Positions 7,994 to 16,587 of a stretch of DNA of 64,000 nt are shown here, piece by piece. The stretch comes from Lacipirellula parvula (lineage in GTDB: Bacteria > Planctomycetota > Planctomycetia > Pirellulales > Lacipirellulaceae): assembly GCF_009177095.1 (NCBI RefSeq), contig NZ_AP021861.1, positions 6,678,501 to 6,742,500 of the forward strand, in the 5' to 3' direction. How positions within the stretch are numbered: the first letter of the stretch is position 1; each line of letters begins with the position of its first letter. The translations under genes and the position numbers were made by a program. The notes beneath the pieces are model-generated. The model had not been told where the DNA came from and did no database searches. It saw only the letters and a list, made by a program, of their open reading frames with translations.

Positions 7994-8986
7994 TTAAAAA
8001 CTGGCCGCGGCGCTCGCCACCCGCATCCCGAGGTGCAGGTTGAGGTCGCGAAGCTTCTGTTGGACTTCAGCCAAGGTCGTCTCGCCGAAGTTGCGGACTT
8101 CCAGCAACTGATCCTCGGTGCGGACCACGAGATCGCGAACCGTCATGATGTTTTCCGACTCGAGGCAGTTGCTCGCCCGGACCGACAGGTTGAGGTCGGC
8201 GAGCGGCATGTTGAGCTTCGACTCGAGGGCGGCATCGCCCGTCGGCTGGCTACCGCGAGCCGCGGCGTGAACCTGCGGGCCGAGGTGGGTGTACTGCACG
8301 AACGGCGTGAGATGCTTCCGCAGAATCTTGGCCGATTCGACAATCGCCATTTCCGGGCCGACCGAACCGTCGGTCCAGATTTCGATCGTTAGCTTGTCGT
8401 AGTTCGTCTTTTGGCCGACGCGGGTTTCTTCGACGTCGTAGCGAACGCGGGTGACGGGGCTGAAGACCGCGTCGATCGGAATGATGCCGATTTCGTGGAC
8501 TTGCTCAGCTTGCTCGGTCGCGGAAACGTAACCGCGGCCATTTTCGACGACCATTTCGACGACGAAGGGAACGTCGGTCGTCAGAGTGGCGATTAAGAGA
8601 TCCTTGTTGATGATCTCGACCGATTCATCGGTTTCAATGTCCGACGCACGAACTTCGCCGGCAGTCTTACGCTCGACGCGCAGAACCTTCGTCGAATCGC
8701 TGTGGTTCTTCACCACGAGCGACTTGATGTTCAGCACGATGTCGGTGACGTCTTCGAGAACGCCTTCGATCGTGGTGAACTCGTGCTGGGCGTTGTGAAC
8801 CTTGATCTGCGTGACCGCACTGCCTTCGAGGCTCGAAAGCAAGATGCGACGCAGGCCGTTGCCGACCGTCGTGCCGAAACCGCGCTCAAACGGCTCGGCA
8901 ATAAACTTGCCGTAGGTCCGCGTGAGGGTCGACGCGTCGCAGATCACCTGACTGGGCAGTTCAAGTCCACGCCATCGAATATGCAT
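7994..8986 (-). CDS. rpoA: RNA polymerase alpha subunit
   Basis: Alpha subunit of RNA polymerase: its N-terminal domain dimerises and nucleates assembly, and its C-terminal domain binds UP elements and activators. The 330 residues show the NTD ([20 protein letters not shown] near residues 32-51; [16 protein letters not shown]) and, after a linker, the CTD with helix-hairpin-helix features ([35 protein letters not shown]). It lies between rpsD and rplQ, 86 bases after rpsD. Confidence 0.97.
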   Translation of the reverse strand: MHIRWRGLELPSQVICDASTLTRTYGKFIAEPFERGFGTTVGNGLRRILLSSLEGSAVTQIKVHNAQHEFTTIEGVLEDVTDIVLNIKSLVVKNHSDSTKVLRVERKTAGEVRASDIETDESVEIINKDLLIATLTTDVPFVVEMVVENGRGYVSATEQAEQVHEIGIIPIDAVFSPVTRVRYDVEETRVGQKTNYDKLTIEIWTDGSVGPEMAIVESAKILRKHLTPFVQYTHLGPQVHAAARGSQPTGDAALESKLNMPLADLNLSVRASNCLESENIMTVRDLVVRTEDQLLEVRNFGETTLAEVQQKLRDLNLHLGMRVASAAASF

Positions 8987-9072
8987 CGTTTATCTCCACC
9001 GTCTCTGTGTACCGGCCGCCTGGGGAAGGCGGCGAATGCGTCGTGGCCCGGGGAGGGCCGCAGCTCGAAGCG

Positions 9073-9699
9073 TTACCGCGAGCACAATTCGACGATCAAC
9101 TGCGTCTGCACCGGAATCGATACGTCGTCCGAAGCGGGCAGCCGGCCGACGATCCCTTCTGGAACGTCCGAGCCAGTGACCGACAGGAAGTCGGGCGTTT
9201 GCCGCGAATTCTCGGCCATGTGGCCCTTGGCCAAATCGAGGCTCTTCGAACGGTTCTTCACGCGGATCACGTCGCCGACTTGCACCAGGTAGCTGGAGAT
9301 GTCGCAACGCTTGCCGTTGACGGTCACGTGGCCGTGGCAAACCAGCTGGCGAGCCGCCGAGCGGCTCAAGCCGAAGCCGAGGCGATGAACGACGTTGTCG
9401 AGCCGACGCTCGAGCAGGCTCATCAGCACGTCGCCGGTGTTGCCCTTGGTCGCTTCAGCCCGCTGGTAGTACTTGCGGAACTGACGCTCGAGCACGCCGT
9501 AGTAATGCTTGACCTTCTGCTTTTCGCGAAGGTGGACGCCGTAGTCGGTCAGCTTGCCGCGGCGGCTTTGCTGCTGGCCCGGAGGGGTGTCGCGACGTTC
9601 GATGCCGCACTTCGGCGTATCGCAGCGAGTGCCCTTGAGAAACAGCTTCATCCCGTCGCGGCGACAGAGACGACAAACAGGTCCGGTGTAACGTGCCAT
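9073..9699 (-). CDS. rpsD: Ribosomal protein uS4
   Basis: uS4 nucleates 30S assembly by binding the 5' domain of 16S rRNA. The 208-residue product has an N-terminal zinc-binding pattern, CRLC at residues 9-12 and further cysteines at 26 and 31, so it is a C+ type S4. The S4 RNA-binding domain (about residues 100-165) has the typical RLDNVVHRLGFGLSRSAARQ and LVCHGHVTVNGKRCDI stretches. It follows rpsK and precedes rpoA, as in most alpha operons. Confidence 0.96.
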   Translation of the reverse strand: MARYTGPVCRLCRRDGMKLFLKGTRCDTPKCGIERRDTPPGQQQSRRGKLTDYGVHLREKQKVKHYYGVLERQFRKYYQRAEATKGNTGDVLMSLLERRLDNVVHRLGFGLSRSAARQLVCHGHVTVNGKRCDISSYLVQVGDVIRVKNRSKSLDLAKGHMAENSRQTPDFLSVTGSDVPEGIVGRLPASDDVSIPVQTQLIVELCSR

Positions 9700-9705
9700 G
9701 AATAA

Positions 9706-9739
9706 GCGATCGGTGACTGGTGATCAGTGACTGGTAATG
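9706..9739. repeat. Single block of GTGACTGGTGATC-type words
   Basis: GATCGGTGACTGGTGATCAG and a further GTGACTGGTAATG form a degenerate tandem block just before the rpsD start codon. No reverse-complement partner block is seen in the spacer. A similar single block lies at 24485-24512 between rplC and rpsJ. Confidence 0.65.
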
Positions 9740-9746
9740 TATTGGT

Positions 9747-9774
9747 GCGAGCCGGGTCGTCTCGACCCCGGCGA
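9747..9774. repeat. GC-rich 28-base hairpin repeat, copy 1
   Basis: Begins GCGAGCCGGGTCG, then TCTCGACCCCGGCGA, forming a stem of GCCGGGTCG with CGACCCCGGC. It is identical over 28 bases to 23640-23667 and has one or a few changes at 42214-42240 and 17996-18023. All four copies are in spacers of ribosomal protein operons. Confidence 0.8.
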
Positions 9775-9790
9775 ATTGAGCGGCGACGAC

Positions 9791-10192
9791 TTAGACGCGG
9801 CGCTTCTTGCGGGGACGGCAACCGTTGTGCGGCAGCGGGGTGACGTCTTCGATCGACTTCACCTTGAGGCCGGCGGCTTCCAGGGCGGTGATGGCGCTTT
9901 CGCGACCGCTGCCCGGACCCTTCACCTTCACCTCGACGTCCTTCATGCCGTACTTGCGCGCCTTTTCAGCGGCTTGCTGAGCGGCCATCTGACCGGCGAA
10001 CGGGGTGCTCTTACGGCTTCCCTTGAAGCCGCTCGTCCCGGCGCTGGCCCAGCAGAGGGTGTCGCCCTTGGTGTCGGTGATCGTCACGGTCGTGTTGTTG
10101 AACGTCGCCGTGATGTAGGCGATGCCAACGGTGACGTTGCGACGCACCTTCTTGGGCTTCGGGGCTGCTGCGGCTTTGGTCTGCTTGGCCAC
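9791..10192 (-). CDS. rpsK: Ribosomal protein uS11
   Basis: uS11 of the 30S platform, which contacts 16S rRNA near the E site. The 133 residues include the conserved [34 protein letters not shown]-like (here [16 protein letters not shown]) and the C-terminal [18 protein letters not shown]. It sits between rpsM and rpsD. Length and motifs are normal apart from a slightly extended Ala/Lys N-terminus ([19 protein letters not shown]). Confidence 0.97.
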   Translation of the reverse strand: MAKQTKAAAAPKPKKVRRNVTVGIAYITATFNNTTVTITDTKGDTLCWASAGTSGFKGSRKSTPFAGQMAAQQAAEKARKYGMKDVEVKVKGPGSGRESAITALEAAGLKVKSIEDVTPLPHNGCRPRKKRRV

Positions 10193-10277
10193 TGGTCGAT
10201 TACTCCAAACTTGGGGCCGCGGTCGGCGATTGCGTCGCGGCGAACTAACGGTGAATGAATGAACTCAGGCTGCGCGA

Positions 10278-10661
10278 CTAGCGCAGATCCTTGACGCCCT
10301 TCTTGCCGGCGACCGTCTTCTTCGGTCCCTTGCGAGTGCGAGCGTTCGTCTTCGTCCGCTGGCCGCGAACCGGCAAGCCCCGGCGATGACGCATGCCGCG
10401 GTAGCAAGCGATGTCGCGAAGGCGCGAAATGTTTTGGCTGACTTGCCGACGAAGCTGACCTTCGACGGTGTAGTCCTTGTCGAGAAGCGCCGCGATGCGG
10501 GCGACTTCGTCTTCGCCAAGGTCGCGGGCCTTGCCAGCCGGGTCGATGCCCGCCTTGTGGCACAACTCGCGGGCGATCTTCGGCCCCACGCCGTACAGGT
10601 ACGTGAGCGAAATCACCACTTGGCGATCATTCGGGATGTCGACGCCGAGCAAACGAGGCAT
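10278..10661 (-). CDS. rpsM: Ribosomal protein uS13
   Basis: uS13 sits in the 30S head and makes intersubunit bridges with uL5. The 127-residue product starts MPRLLGVDIPNDRQVVISLT, has the helix-two-turn-helix region (YLYGVGPKIARELCHKAGID) and ends with the basic tail typical of the family (RGQRTKTNARTRKGPKKTVA). It follows rpmJ across a 135-base spacer that is largely a tandem/inverted repeat element. Confidence 0.97.
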   Translation of the reverse strand: MPRLLGVDIPNDRQVVISLTYLYGVGPKIARELCHKAGIDPAGKARDLGEDEVARIAALLDKDYTVEGQLRRQVSQNISRLRDIACYRGMRHRRGLPVRGQRTKTNARTRKGPKKTVAGKKGVKDLR

Positions 10662-10720
10662 TTTTTAATTACTCCAACTCATACGGAATGCCGGCGCGCC
10701 AGCGCCAGGCAACCGGAGGA

Positions 10721-10795
10721 GGGTTCGGGGTTCGGGGTTCAGGAATGCGAACCAGCCAAACTCAACTGAACCCTATACCCTGAAACCTGAACCCT
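10721..10795. repeat. Two-arm element of GGGTTC words
   Basis: The left block 10721-10743 repeats GGGTTCG/GGGTTCAGG; the right block 10766-10795 repeats CTGAACCC/ACCCTGAAA. The two blocks are approximate reverse complements about 22 bases apart. It fills most of the rpmJ-rpsM spacer. Architecture matches the AGCTGTCAGC elements, but the word is unrelated. Confidence 0.8.
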
Positions 10796-10796
10796 A

Positions 10797-10910
10797 TTAA
10801 CCTTGCCGCTGCTTGTGCCGCGGATTGCTGCAGACAACGCGGACCACGCCTTGGCGGCGGACCACCTTGCACTTATCGCAGATTCGCTTGACGCTAGCCC
10901 TAACCTTCAT
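10797..10910 (-). CDS. rpmJ: Ribosomal protein bL36
   Basis: The smallest 50S protein, 37 residues, bridging 23S rRNA helices. [20 protein letters not shown] is followed by a second Cys/His pair ([13 protein letters not shown]), giving the zinc-binding C11, C14, C27, H32 pattern of the C+ form. The start at 10910 matches the invariant MKVRASVK; the open frame runs upstream to 10994 but has no family similarity there. In many bacteria infA (IF-1) precedes rpmJ; here map does, and the 138-base spacer has no infA. Confidence 0.95.
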   Translation of the reverse strand: MKVRASVKRICDKCKVVRRQGVVRVVCSNPRHKQRQG

Positions 10911-11048
10911 CGCACGCGCCCTTCTCGACCGCAACCGTTTCTGGGGAAACGGTGCAATATAGCCGCTTGACAGCCGACCCTTCAAGGCCTCCATCTCGCG
11001 GAAAAATACCTAATCCCCCATCCCACCGCGGAACGGGGTATAAAACGC

Positions 11049-11861
11049 TTAAACCGCCATGTTTTCCATCTCCGCCGGCGTCGGCGCTACCGTCAGCAGC
11101 ACCGGCCCGTCCGAAGTGATCGCCACCGTATGTTCAAAATGGGCGCTTGGCTTGCCGTCCGCCGTCACCTGAGTCCAGGTATCGGCGAGCATTTTGACCC
11201 GCTTCGTTCCCATATTGACCATCGGCTCGACCGCGATCACCAGCCCTGGCTCGATCCGAAAATCGCCGCTGCCGCGTAGCGACCGGCTGGCAAAATTCGG
11301 CACCTGCGGCTCTTCGTGCATCTCCCGGCCGATGCCGTGCCCAACAAAGCACTCCACCGTCGAGAAACCGTGATCGCCAATGTACGTCGCCATTTCCCGA
11401 GCGATGGCGCTCCAATAACTCTTGGAGTTCATCAACTCGATCGATAGCTTTAACACGCCATGCGTCGCATCGAGCAACCGCTGAACTTGCGGGGAGATGG
11501 CGCCCACCGGGTAGGTAAACGCTGCATCGCCGCACCAGCCGTTCAGCCGGCAACCCGTATCGAGACTCAGGATATCGCCTTCCACCAACGGCTTGTTCGT
11601 CGGAATGCCGTGAACCACGGCCTCGTTGACGCTCATGCAACAAACCGCGGGAAACGCGGGCTTGTTGCGGATGCTGTTGGGGTAGTTTTTAAACAGCGGT
11701 TCGGCGCCTAGCTGGGCGAAGTGATCGGCGATGGCATCGTCGATCTCCACCGTCGTCACGCCGGGGCGAACCATTTGCGCTGCGATCTGATGAGCCTGCC
11801 ACACGGCGAGCCCAGCTCGCCGCATCAGACCGATCTCACGCATCGACTTAAGATTCACCAT
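11049..11861 (-). CDS. map: Methionine aminopeptidase type I
   Basis: Removes the initiator Met from nascent proteins. The 270 residues have the pita-bread fold metal ligands D101 (LSLDTGC), D112 (WCGDAAF), H175 (GHGIGREMHEEP), E212 (VEPMV) and E243 (FEHTVAI), with H84 (VVHGIPT) in the active site. All five ligands are present, so it should be active. It lies 23 bases downstream of adk and upstream of rpmJ in the spc-operon order. Confidence 0.97.
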   Translation of the reverse strand: MVNLKSMREIGLMRRAGLAVWQAHQIAAQMVRPGVTTVEIDDAIADHFAQLGAEPLFKNYPNSIRNKPAFPAVCCMSVNEAVVHGIPTNKPLVEGDILSLDTGCRLNGWCGDAAFTYPVGAISPQVQRLLDATHGVLKLSIELMNSKSYWSAIAREMATYIGDHGFSTVECFVGHGIGREMHEEPQVPNFASRSLRGSGDFRIEPGLVIAVEPMVNMGTKRVKMLADTWTQVTADGKPSAHFEHTVAITSDGPVLLTVAPTPAEMENMAV

Positions 11862-11884
11862 CGCCGCTTTGATCGTCGCCCGCG

Positions 11885-12445
11885 CTAGGCGCGGACGCCG
11901 TTCAACTCCGCTTCAATTCTCGCAAACACTTCATCCGGCGAGCCCAACCCGTCGATTTCGCGAAGGGTTCCGCGGCCTTGGTAGTAGGCCGCCATCGGTT
12001 CGGTGAGCTCGTCGTACTGTTCCAATCGCTTCACGATCACCAGTTCGTCGTCGTCCTGACGACCGCGACCGGCGAGGCGTTCCAGCAAAATTTCTTTCGG
12101 CACATGGATCTGCACCGCTAAATCGAGCGGCGTTTTCCGTTCCGCCAACATCTTGTCGAGCATGTTCGCCTGGGCGGCCGTCCGTGGAAAACCATCCAGC
12201 AGATACCCGCCCGCGCAGTCGGCCCGCGCCACCCGCTCGATCACCAACTGGTGCACCAACTGGTCCGGCACGAGTCGGCCGGTCTTCATGAACGGCTCGG
12301 CCTGGTGACCGGCTTCAGTCCCCTGCCGCATCGCTTCGCGAAGCATATCGCCCGTCGACAGGTGGGGCACCTGCAGCCGTTCGGTGAGACGCTTGGCCTG
12401 CGTCCCTTTGCCGGCGCCGGGAGGTCCGATTAGCACGATACGCAT
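11885..12445 (-). CDS. adk: Adenylate kinase
   Basis: Catalyses AMP + ATP to 2 ADP. From the start at 12445 the protein is 186 residues and begins MRIVLIGPPGAGKGTQAKRL with the P-loop at residues 7-14. The AMP-binding region (LSTGDMLREAMRQGTEAG) and the GYLLDGFPRTAAQA segment are typical. The LID is the short form without the zinc-binding insert. An upstream in-frame Met (12460) would add only MGGCV and lacks support. The next gene, map, follows after 23 bases. Confidence 0.95.
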   Translation of the reverse strand: MRIVLIGPPGAGKGTQAKRLTERLQVPHLSTGDMLREAMRQGTEAGHQAEPFMKTGRLVPDQLVHQLVIERVARADCAGGYLLDGFPRTAAQANMLDKMLAERKTPLDLAVQIHVPKEILLERLAGRGRQDDDELVIVKRLEQYDELTEPMAAYYQGRGTLREIDGLGSPDEVFARIEAELNGVRA

Positions 12446-12469
12446 GACGCAACCACCCAAGCGACGACG

Positions 12470-12517
12470 AAAAAAAGCCGGCTCGCCAATTCTTTCGCGG
12501 CTCCGCCCGCGATTGGC
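12470..12517 (-). terminator. Possible terminator/attenuator after secY
   Basis: On the minus strand, GCCAATCGCGGGC pairs imperfectly with CCGCGAAAGAATTGGC, and seven bases later comes GGCTTTTTTT. It lies 71 bases after the secY stop and 25 bases before adk. The separation between stem and T-run makes it a weak or attenuating site rather than a certain terminator. Confidence 0.45.
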
Positions 12518-12587
12518 TATCGACCTTTCCTCATCGGCAATGCCTGTCCGAATATCGTGCCCGTGCCTGCGCGGTTGGTCCTAGCGT

Positions 12588-13949
12588 TTAGGACTCCAAC
12601 AATCCCTTGTAATTCCGCATCACCAAATGACTATCGATCTTCTGCACCAAATCAAACGCCACGCTCACCGCAATCAGCAAGCTGGTGCCGCCGTAAAAGT
12701 TGGCGACCAGCGGCGTGACGTTTAGCGAGCCCGAAATCATGCTCGGCACGATCGCCACGAGCGCCAGGAAGCCGGCGCCGACGTAGGTGATCCGGAACAT
12801 GACTTTTTCCAGGTAATCGGCCGTCCGTTTGCCCGGCCGGTAGCCAGGAATGAACGAGCCGTAGTTCTTCAAATTGTCGGCGACGTCCTTCGGGTTGAAG
12901 GTGATAGCCGTCCAGAAGAAGCAGAAGAAGAAAATCAGAGCGATGTTCGTTACGGCGTAGACGAAGCCGCGACCGCCGAACAACTGAGCGATGCCGTCGA
13001 AGGTCATGCCCCAGGCGCCATTGGCGTCAAATAGCTTCCCTAGCCCGCCGAAGACGATCGCCGGCAGCATCAACAAGCTGCTGGCGAAAATGATCGGCAT
13101 CACGCCGGCCTGATTCACCTTCAGCGGCAAGTACTGGCGAGTACCGCCCATCACGCGGCGACCGCGGACGTGCTTGGCGCTCTGCATCGGGATTTGACGT
13201 TGGCCCATCGTGATGAACACGACGCCGAAAATCACCGCCACGAACATTAGCGCCAGGATGATCAATTGCTCGATGCCGAGTTGACCGTCGCCGCCGGTCA
13301 GTTCGAGCGACGATTGCTTGAGCAACTGCATGCCGGCGCCAGGCATCGCCGACAGAATGCCGGCCATAATCAGCAAGCTAATGCCGTTGCCGATGCCGAA
13401 CTCGTCGATTTGCTCGCCGATCCACATCAGAAACACCGTACCGGCGGTCATCGTCAGCACAGCGACGATGGTCCAGCTGAACATTAACGTCCGCGTCGGC
13501 GCCGTTGGGTCGACGACGAACGAATCGTAGGCCAAATTGGGCACGATCGACTTCACGTAGATCCAGCTTTGGATAATGCAAATGAAGACCGTCGCGTAGC
13601 GGGTGTACTCGTTGATCTTCTTGCGGCCCGCTTCGCCTTCCTTCTGCAGCGCTTCGAGCGGCGGGTACACGCTGCCCAAGAGCTGGAAGATAATCGAGGC
13701 CGAAATGTACGGCATGATGCCGAGGCCGAAGATCGTCACCTGGTCGAGTTGGCTGGCGCTGAAGACGGCGACTTGCTTCAAAATATCGGCCATGCCGCCG
13801 GCGCGCGAGAACGTTTCGACCTTGTTCGGGTCGACGATCGGCAGCGGAATCTGGAAACCAAGCCGATAGACCGCCAACAGGCCGAGCGTCAGCAGAATCT
13901 TCTTCCGCAGCTCAGGGATCTGCCAAACGACGCGAAGCTTTTCCCACAT
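12588..13949 (-). CDS. secY: Preprotein translocase subunit SecY
   Basis: Channel subunit of the Sec translocon in the inner membrane. At 453 residues with ten hydrophobic segments it matches the family. Recognisable parts are the N-terminal VYRLGFQIPLPIVDPNK, TM2 plug region (TIFGLGIMPYISASIIFQLL), the GMQLLKQSSLE loop, and the C-terminal ITYVGAGFLALVAIVPSMI and GGTSLLIAVSVAFDLVQKID stretches. Its partner gene secE lies 31 kb away in this window (44375-44851). It follows rplO after 183 bases. Confidence 0.97.
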   Translation of the reverse strand: MWEKLRVVWQIPELRKKILLTLGLLAVYRLGFQIPLPIVDPNKVETFSRAGGMADILKQVAVFSASQLDQVTIFGLGIMPYISASIIFQLLGSVYPPLEALQKEGEAGRKKINEYTRYATVFICIIQSWIYVKSIVPNLAYDSFVVDPTAPTRTLMFSWTIVAVLTMTAGTVFLMWIGEQIDEFGIGNGISLLIMAGILSAMPGAGMQLLKQSSLELTGGDGQLGIEQLIILALMFVAVIFGVVFITMGQRQIPMQSAKHVRGRRVMGGTRQYLPLKVNQAGVMPIIFASSLLMLPAIVFGGLGKLFDANGAWGMTFDGIAQLFGGRGFVYAVTNIALIFFFCFFWTAITFNPKDVADNLKNYGSFIPGYRPGKRTADYLEKVMFRITYVGAGFLALVAIVPSMISGSLNVTPLVANFYGGTSLLIAVSVAFDLVQKIDSHLVMRNYKGLLES

Positions 13950-14044
13950 AGCATCATCCTGTCACGCGTACGCGCGGGAAGCTTGTCTACAAAACGCTAA
14001 AAGTACCAACACGCAAAAACTGCCGACACTCGGCTGCAACCTTT

Positions 14045-14100
14045 CGATCAGCTCTTTCTCGCTGACCGAAAACTGACAGCCGATTGACGACAGCCGTGCT
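14045..14100. repeat. Decayed AGCTGTCAGC-type block
   Basis: GATCAGCTCTTTCTCGCTGA and CTGACAGCCGATTGACGACAG lie in the 183-base spacer between rplO and secY. The words resemble the complete two-arm copies, but the order and spacing are degenerate and no clean partner arm is visible. Confidence 0.4.
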
Positions 14101-14132
14101 AGCGTGTTCCATCTTGAGGCCTGCTCAGGCAA

Positions 14133-14654
14133 TTAAGCCTTCGCTTTGGCGGCAGCGGCCTTCTTTTCTGCCTTCTTCTCCGCCTTGTAATCTTCCACCG
14201 AAGCCCGGCCCGGCAGCAAGATCATTTCGCCGCCAGCTTGCTTGATCTTCTCAGCAGCCGATTCGCTGAAGCGATGGGCCGAGATCTTCAACTTCTTCTT
14301 GAGGTCGCCGTCGCCCAGAACCTTGAGCACGTCGAACCGGCCGCGGGCCAGGTTCTTCGCAGCCAGGGTGTCGAGCGTGACTTCTTCGCCGGCGGCATAG
14401 GCTTCCTCGATCTGGCCGAGGTTCACGACGACGACCTTCAAGCCCCAACGATTGTTGAAGCCGCGCTTCGGAATGCGCTGCACGAGCGGCATGTTGCCGC
14501 CGGTAAAGGTGACGCGCGTGCTGTTGCCGTTACGCGAGCCGGCGCCCTTGTGACCGCGGCCGGCGGTCTTGCCGTGGCCCGAACCGATGCCGCGGCCAAT
14601 CCGCTTGCGCTTCTTGTTCTTAACAATGCCGCGATTGACGTCGTCAATATTCAT
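14133..14654 (-). CDS. rplO: Ribosomal protein uL15
   Basis: uL15 of the 50S subunit, a late assembly protein. It has the glycine-rich RNA-binding N-terminus ([20 protein letters not shown], about residues 18-37) and the family's central [20 protein letters not shown]. The 173 residues end in a Lys/Ala-rich tail ([15 protein letters not shown]). It directly follows rpsE; the rpmD (uL30) gene that normally lies between them is missing. Confidence 0.97.
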   Translation of the reverse strand: MNIDDVNRGIVKNKKRKRIGRGIGSGHGKTAGRGHKGAGSRNGNSTRVTFTGGNMPLVQRIPKRGFNNRWGLKVVVVNLGQIEEAYAAGEEVTLDTLAAKNLARGRFDVLKVLGDGDLKKKLKISAHRFSESAAEKIKQAGGEMILLPGRASVEDYKAEKKAEKKAAAAKAKA

Positions 14655-14671
14655 GGTCGTGTGAAATGCGT

Positions 14672-14788
14672 TAGTAGGTGAATCGAGGTGAGTAAGTGTT
14701 AGGTGAGTAAGTCATTCGGTTTGAGCTAGCATCTGAGGAGGGTTCTGCACCCACTCACTTAAACACCTACTCACTTACTCACCCACTC
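14672..14788. repeat. Two-arm element of GTGAGTA words
   Basis: The left block 14672-14712 repeats GTGAGTAAGTG/GTAGGTG; the right block 14750-14788 repeats CACTCACTT/CACCTACTCACTTAC. They are reverse complements about 37 bases apart and fill the rpsE-rplO spacer. A single related block (GTGAGTAGGTGTTTAAGTGA) is at 56585-56611. Confidence 0.8.
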
Positions 14789-14793
14789 CCTCC

Positions 14794-15342
14794 CTACGAA
14801 AGGTGCACGCCGCGAAGACGCTCGACGTCGGTCTTCGGACGAAGCTGTTCCAGGGCCGCCATCGTCGCTTTGACCAGCGAGACGGGATTGTTGGAGCCGA
14901 AGCTCTTCGTGAGGATGTCGTGGATGCCGGCGGCTTCGCACACGGCACGCACCGCGGCGCCGGCGATGACGCCCGTACCAGGACCGGCCGGGGCCAACAC
15001 TACCTTGGCGGCGCCATAACGGCCCTTCACCAAGTGGGGGATCGTGCTGCCATCGCGAGCGACGACGATTTGTTGACGCATGCCTTCCTTGACGGCCTTC
15101 TCGACGCTCGGCGGCACTTCGTTCGCCTTGCCGTAGCCCCAGCCGACCTTGCCGTCGCCGTTGCCGACCACGACCATCGCCGCGAAGCTAAAGCGACGAC
15201 CACCCTTGACCACCGCGGCGCACCGCTTGATCTTCACGACGTTTTCTTGCAACTCGCCGCGGATCTTCTCTTTAGGAGCCGCGTTGCGTTGTCCGTCGCG
15301 GGACTTGCCACCGCGCTGTCTGTCTTGGCTTCCGGTCGACAC
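14794..15342 (-). CDS. rpsE: Ribosomal protein uS5
   Basis: uS5 shapes the 30S mRNA entry and decoding region. The 182 residues contain the double-stranded RNA-binding fold start (NVVKIKRCAAVVKGGRRFSF), the VVGNGDGKVGWGYGKANEV loop and the C-terminal GSNNPVSLVKATMAALEQL. The start codon is GTG at 15342, with a GGAG box (GCGGAG) 9-10 bases upstream; the N-terminus is a Gln/Arg/Lys-rich extension (MSTGSQDRQRGGKSRDGQRN). The gene starts just after a complete repeat element. Confidence 0.96.
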   Translation of the reverse strand: MSTGSQDRQRGGKSRDGQRNAAPKEKIRGELQENVVKIKRCAAVVKGGRRFSFAAMVVVGNGDGKVGWGYGKANEVPPSVEKAVKEGMRQQIVVARDGSTIPHLVKGRYGAAKVVLAPAGPGTGVIAGAAVRAVCEAAGIHDILTKSFGSNNPVSLVKATMAALEQLRPKTDVERLRGVHLS

Positions 15343-15361
15343 GAGTGTTACTCCGCTTGAT

Positions 15362-15454
15362 AGCTGTCAGCTTTCAGCACTCAGCTGTCAGCCAGACGAA
15401 ACTACATTTGACTTATCTTATCTGGCTGACAGCTGAACGCTGACAGCTGATCGC
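15362..15454. repeat. AGCTGTCAGC two-arm element, rplR-rpsE spacer
   Basis: Left block 15362-15396 (AGCTGTCAGCTTTCAGCACT and on) and right block 15422-15454 (CTGGCTGACAGCTGAACGCT and on) are near reverse complements 25 bases apart. The element starts 3 bases from the rplR stop codon and ends 20 bases before the rpsE start, so it makes up almost the whole spacer. Confidence 0.88.
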
Positions 15455-15457
15455 TCT

Positions 15458-15826
15458 TTAAAAATCCAAGCCACCGGCACGAGCTGCTTCGGCCAGTGCC
15501 GCGACGCGACCATGGAACTTGCAGGCGCCGCGGTCGAACCGGACCTTCGTCACGCCAGCCTTCGCAGCACGCTCGGCAATCGCCTTGCCGATCGCTTCCG
15601 CAGCAGCCTTGTTGCCGCCGTACTTGATCGCCTTCGACAGTTCCTTGTCAGCCGTCGAGGCCGAAGCCAACGTCTTACCGATGCTGTCGTCGATCACCTG
15701 GGCAGTGATGTTGCGCAGCGTCCGACAAATCGTCAGACGGGGACGTTCGGCATCGCCCTTCAGGCGCTTGCGAACGCGAAACGTCCGCCGCTGCCGTTGC
15801 TTGCCGAGTGCCTTTTGATGTTCCAT
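15458..15826 (-). CDS. rplR: Ribosomal protein uL18
   Basis: uL18 binds 5S rRNA in the central protuberance. The 122 residues include the basic N-terminus ([16 protein letters not shown]), [18 protein letters not shown], and the C-terminal [20 protein letters not shown] with its conserved FDRG.xYHGRV motif (Tyr replaced by Phe here, KFHGRV). It sits between rplF and rpsE, flanked on both sides by repeat elements. Confidence 0.97.
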   Translation of the reverse strand: MEHQKALGKQRQRRTFRVRKRLKGDAERPRLTICRTLRNITAQVIDDSIGKTLASASTADKELSKAIKYGGNKAAAEAIGKAIAERAAKAGVTKVRFDRGACKFHGRVAALAEAARAGGLDF

Positions 15827-15838
15827 TGTTCTATCCTG

Positions 15839-15931
15839 AGCGATCAGCTTTCAGCGATCAGCTGTCAGCCAAACTACCTTGGTTCGATCATGCGTCATTG
15901 GCTGAAAGCTGAACGCTGATCGCTGAATGCT
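15839..15931. repeat. AGCTGTCAGC two-arm element, rplF-rplR spacer
   Basis: Left block 15839-15870 (AGCGATCAGCTTTCAGCGAT and on), right block 15901-15931 (GCTGAAAGCTGAACGCTGAT and on), 30 bases apart. Right edge is 4 bases from the rplF stop codon; left edge is 12 bases from the rplR start. Confidence 0.88.
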
Positions 15932-15935
15932 ATTA

Positions 15936-16478
15936 CTACTTCGCGGTCTTACCAGCCTTACGACGGACTTGCTCGCCTTCGTAACGCACGCCCTTGCCCT
16001 TGTAAGGTTCAGGCTTGCGAACGGCACGCACTTCGGCGGCGAACTGACCAACCTTTTGACGGTCGGCGCCCTTGATCGAAATGTGCGTCTGGTCGGGGCA
16101 GGTCACGGTCAGACCGGCGGGAATCTTCTTGTGAATTTCGTTGGCGAAGCCGACCCGCAATTGCAGCGTGTCGCCAGCAATCGCGGCCAGGTAACCAACG
16201 CCCTGAATTTCGAGCTTCTTCTCGTACCCGGTCGACACGCCTTCGACCATGTTGCGGATCAAGGCGCGGGTCAGACCGTGGAGGGCGCGGGGGAGGCGAT
16301 CGTCGTTCTTGCGAGTGACGACGATTTCCTTGGCGCCAGCGTCAACTTCGACCGTCACTTCCGGACGATGCGTCCAGACCAACTTGCCGAGCTTACCTTC
16401 GACGGTGACTTCACGATTGGCGACGTTCACTTTAACGCCATCAACAATCGAAACCGGTTTCTTGCCAATACGCGACAT
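15936..16478 (-). CDS. rplF: Ribosomal protein uL6
   Basis: uL6 near the sarcin-ricin loop and GTPase centre of the 50S subunit. The 180-residue protein starts MSRIGKKPVSIVDGVKVNVA and carries the two homologous domains; the C-terminal signature PEPYKGKGVRYEGEQVRRKAGK is complete. It follows rpsH and precedes rplR in the usual spc order, with repeat elements filling both spacers. Confidence 0.98.
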   Translation of the reverse strand: MSRIGKKPVSIVDGVKVNVANREVTVEGKLGKLVWTHRPEVTVEVDAGAKEIVVTRKNDDRLPRALHGLTRALIRNMVEGVSTGYEKKLEIQGVGYLAAIAGDTLQLRVGFANEIHKKIPAGLTVTCPDQTHISIKGADRQKVGQFAAEVRAVRKPEPYKGKGVRYEGEQVRRKAGKTAK

Positions 16479-16483
16479 GATTG

Positions 16484-16584
16484 AGCTCTCAGCTATCAGC
16501 CGTCAGCTTTCAGCCAGACGACGCAGTACCTGTCCTAATTCTTATTCTCTCGGGCTGACAGCTGACCGCTGACAGCTCACCGCT
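16484..16584. repeat. AGCTGTCAGC two-arm element, rpsH-rplF spacer
   Basis: Left block 16484-16518 (AGCTCTCAGCTATCAGCCGT and on), right block 16551-16584 (GGGCTGACAGCTGACCGCTG and on). It runs from 3 bases after the rpsH stop codon to 5 bases before the rplF start, so the 3' arm of the hairpin covers the rplF ribosome-binding region. Confidence 0.88.
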
Positions 16585-16587
16585 TCT

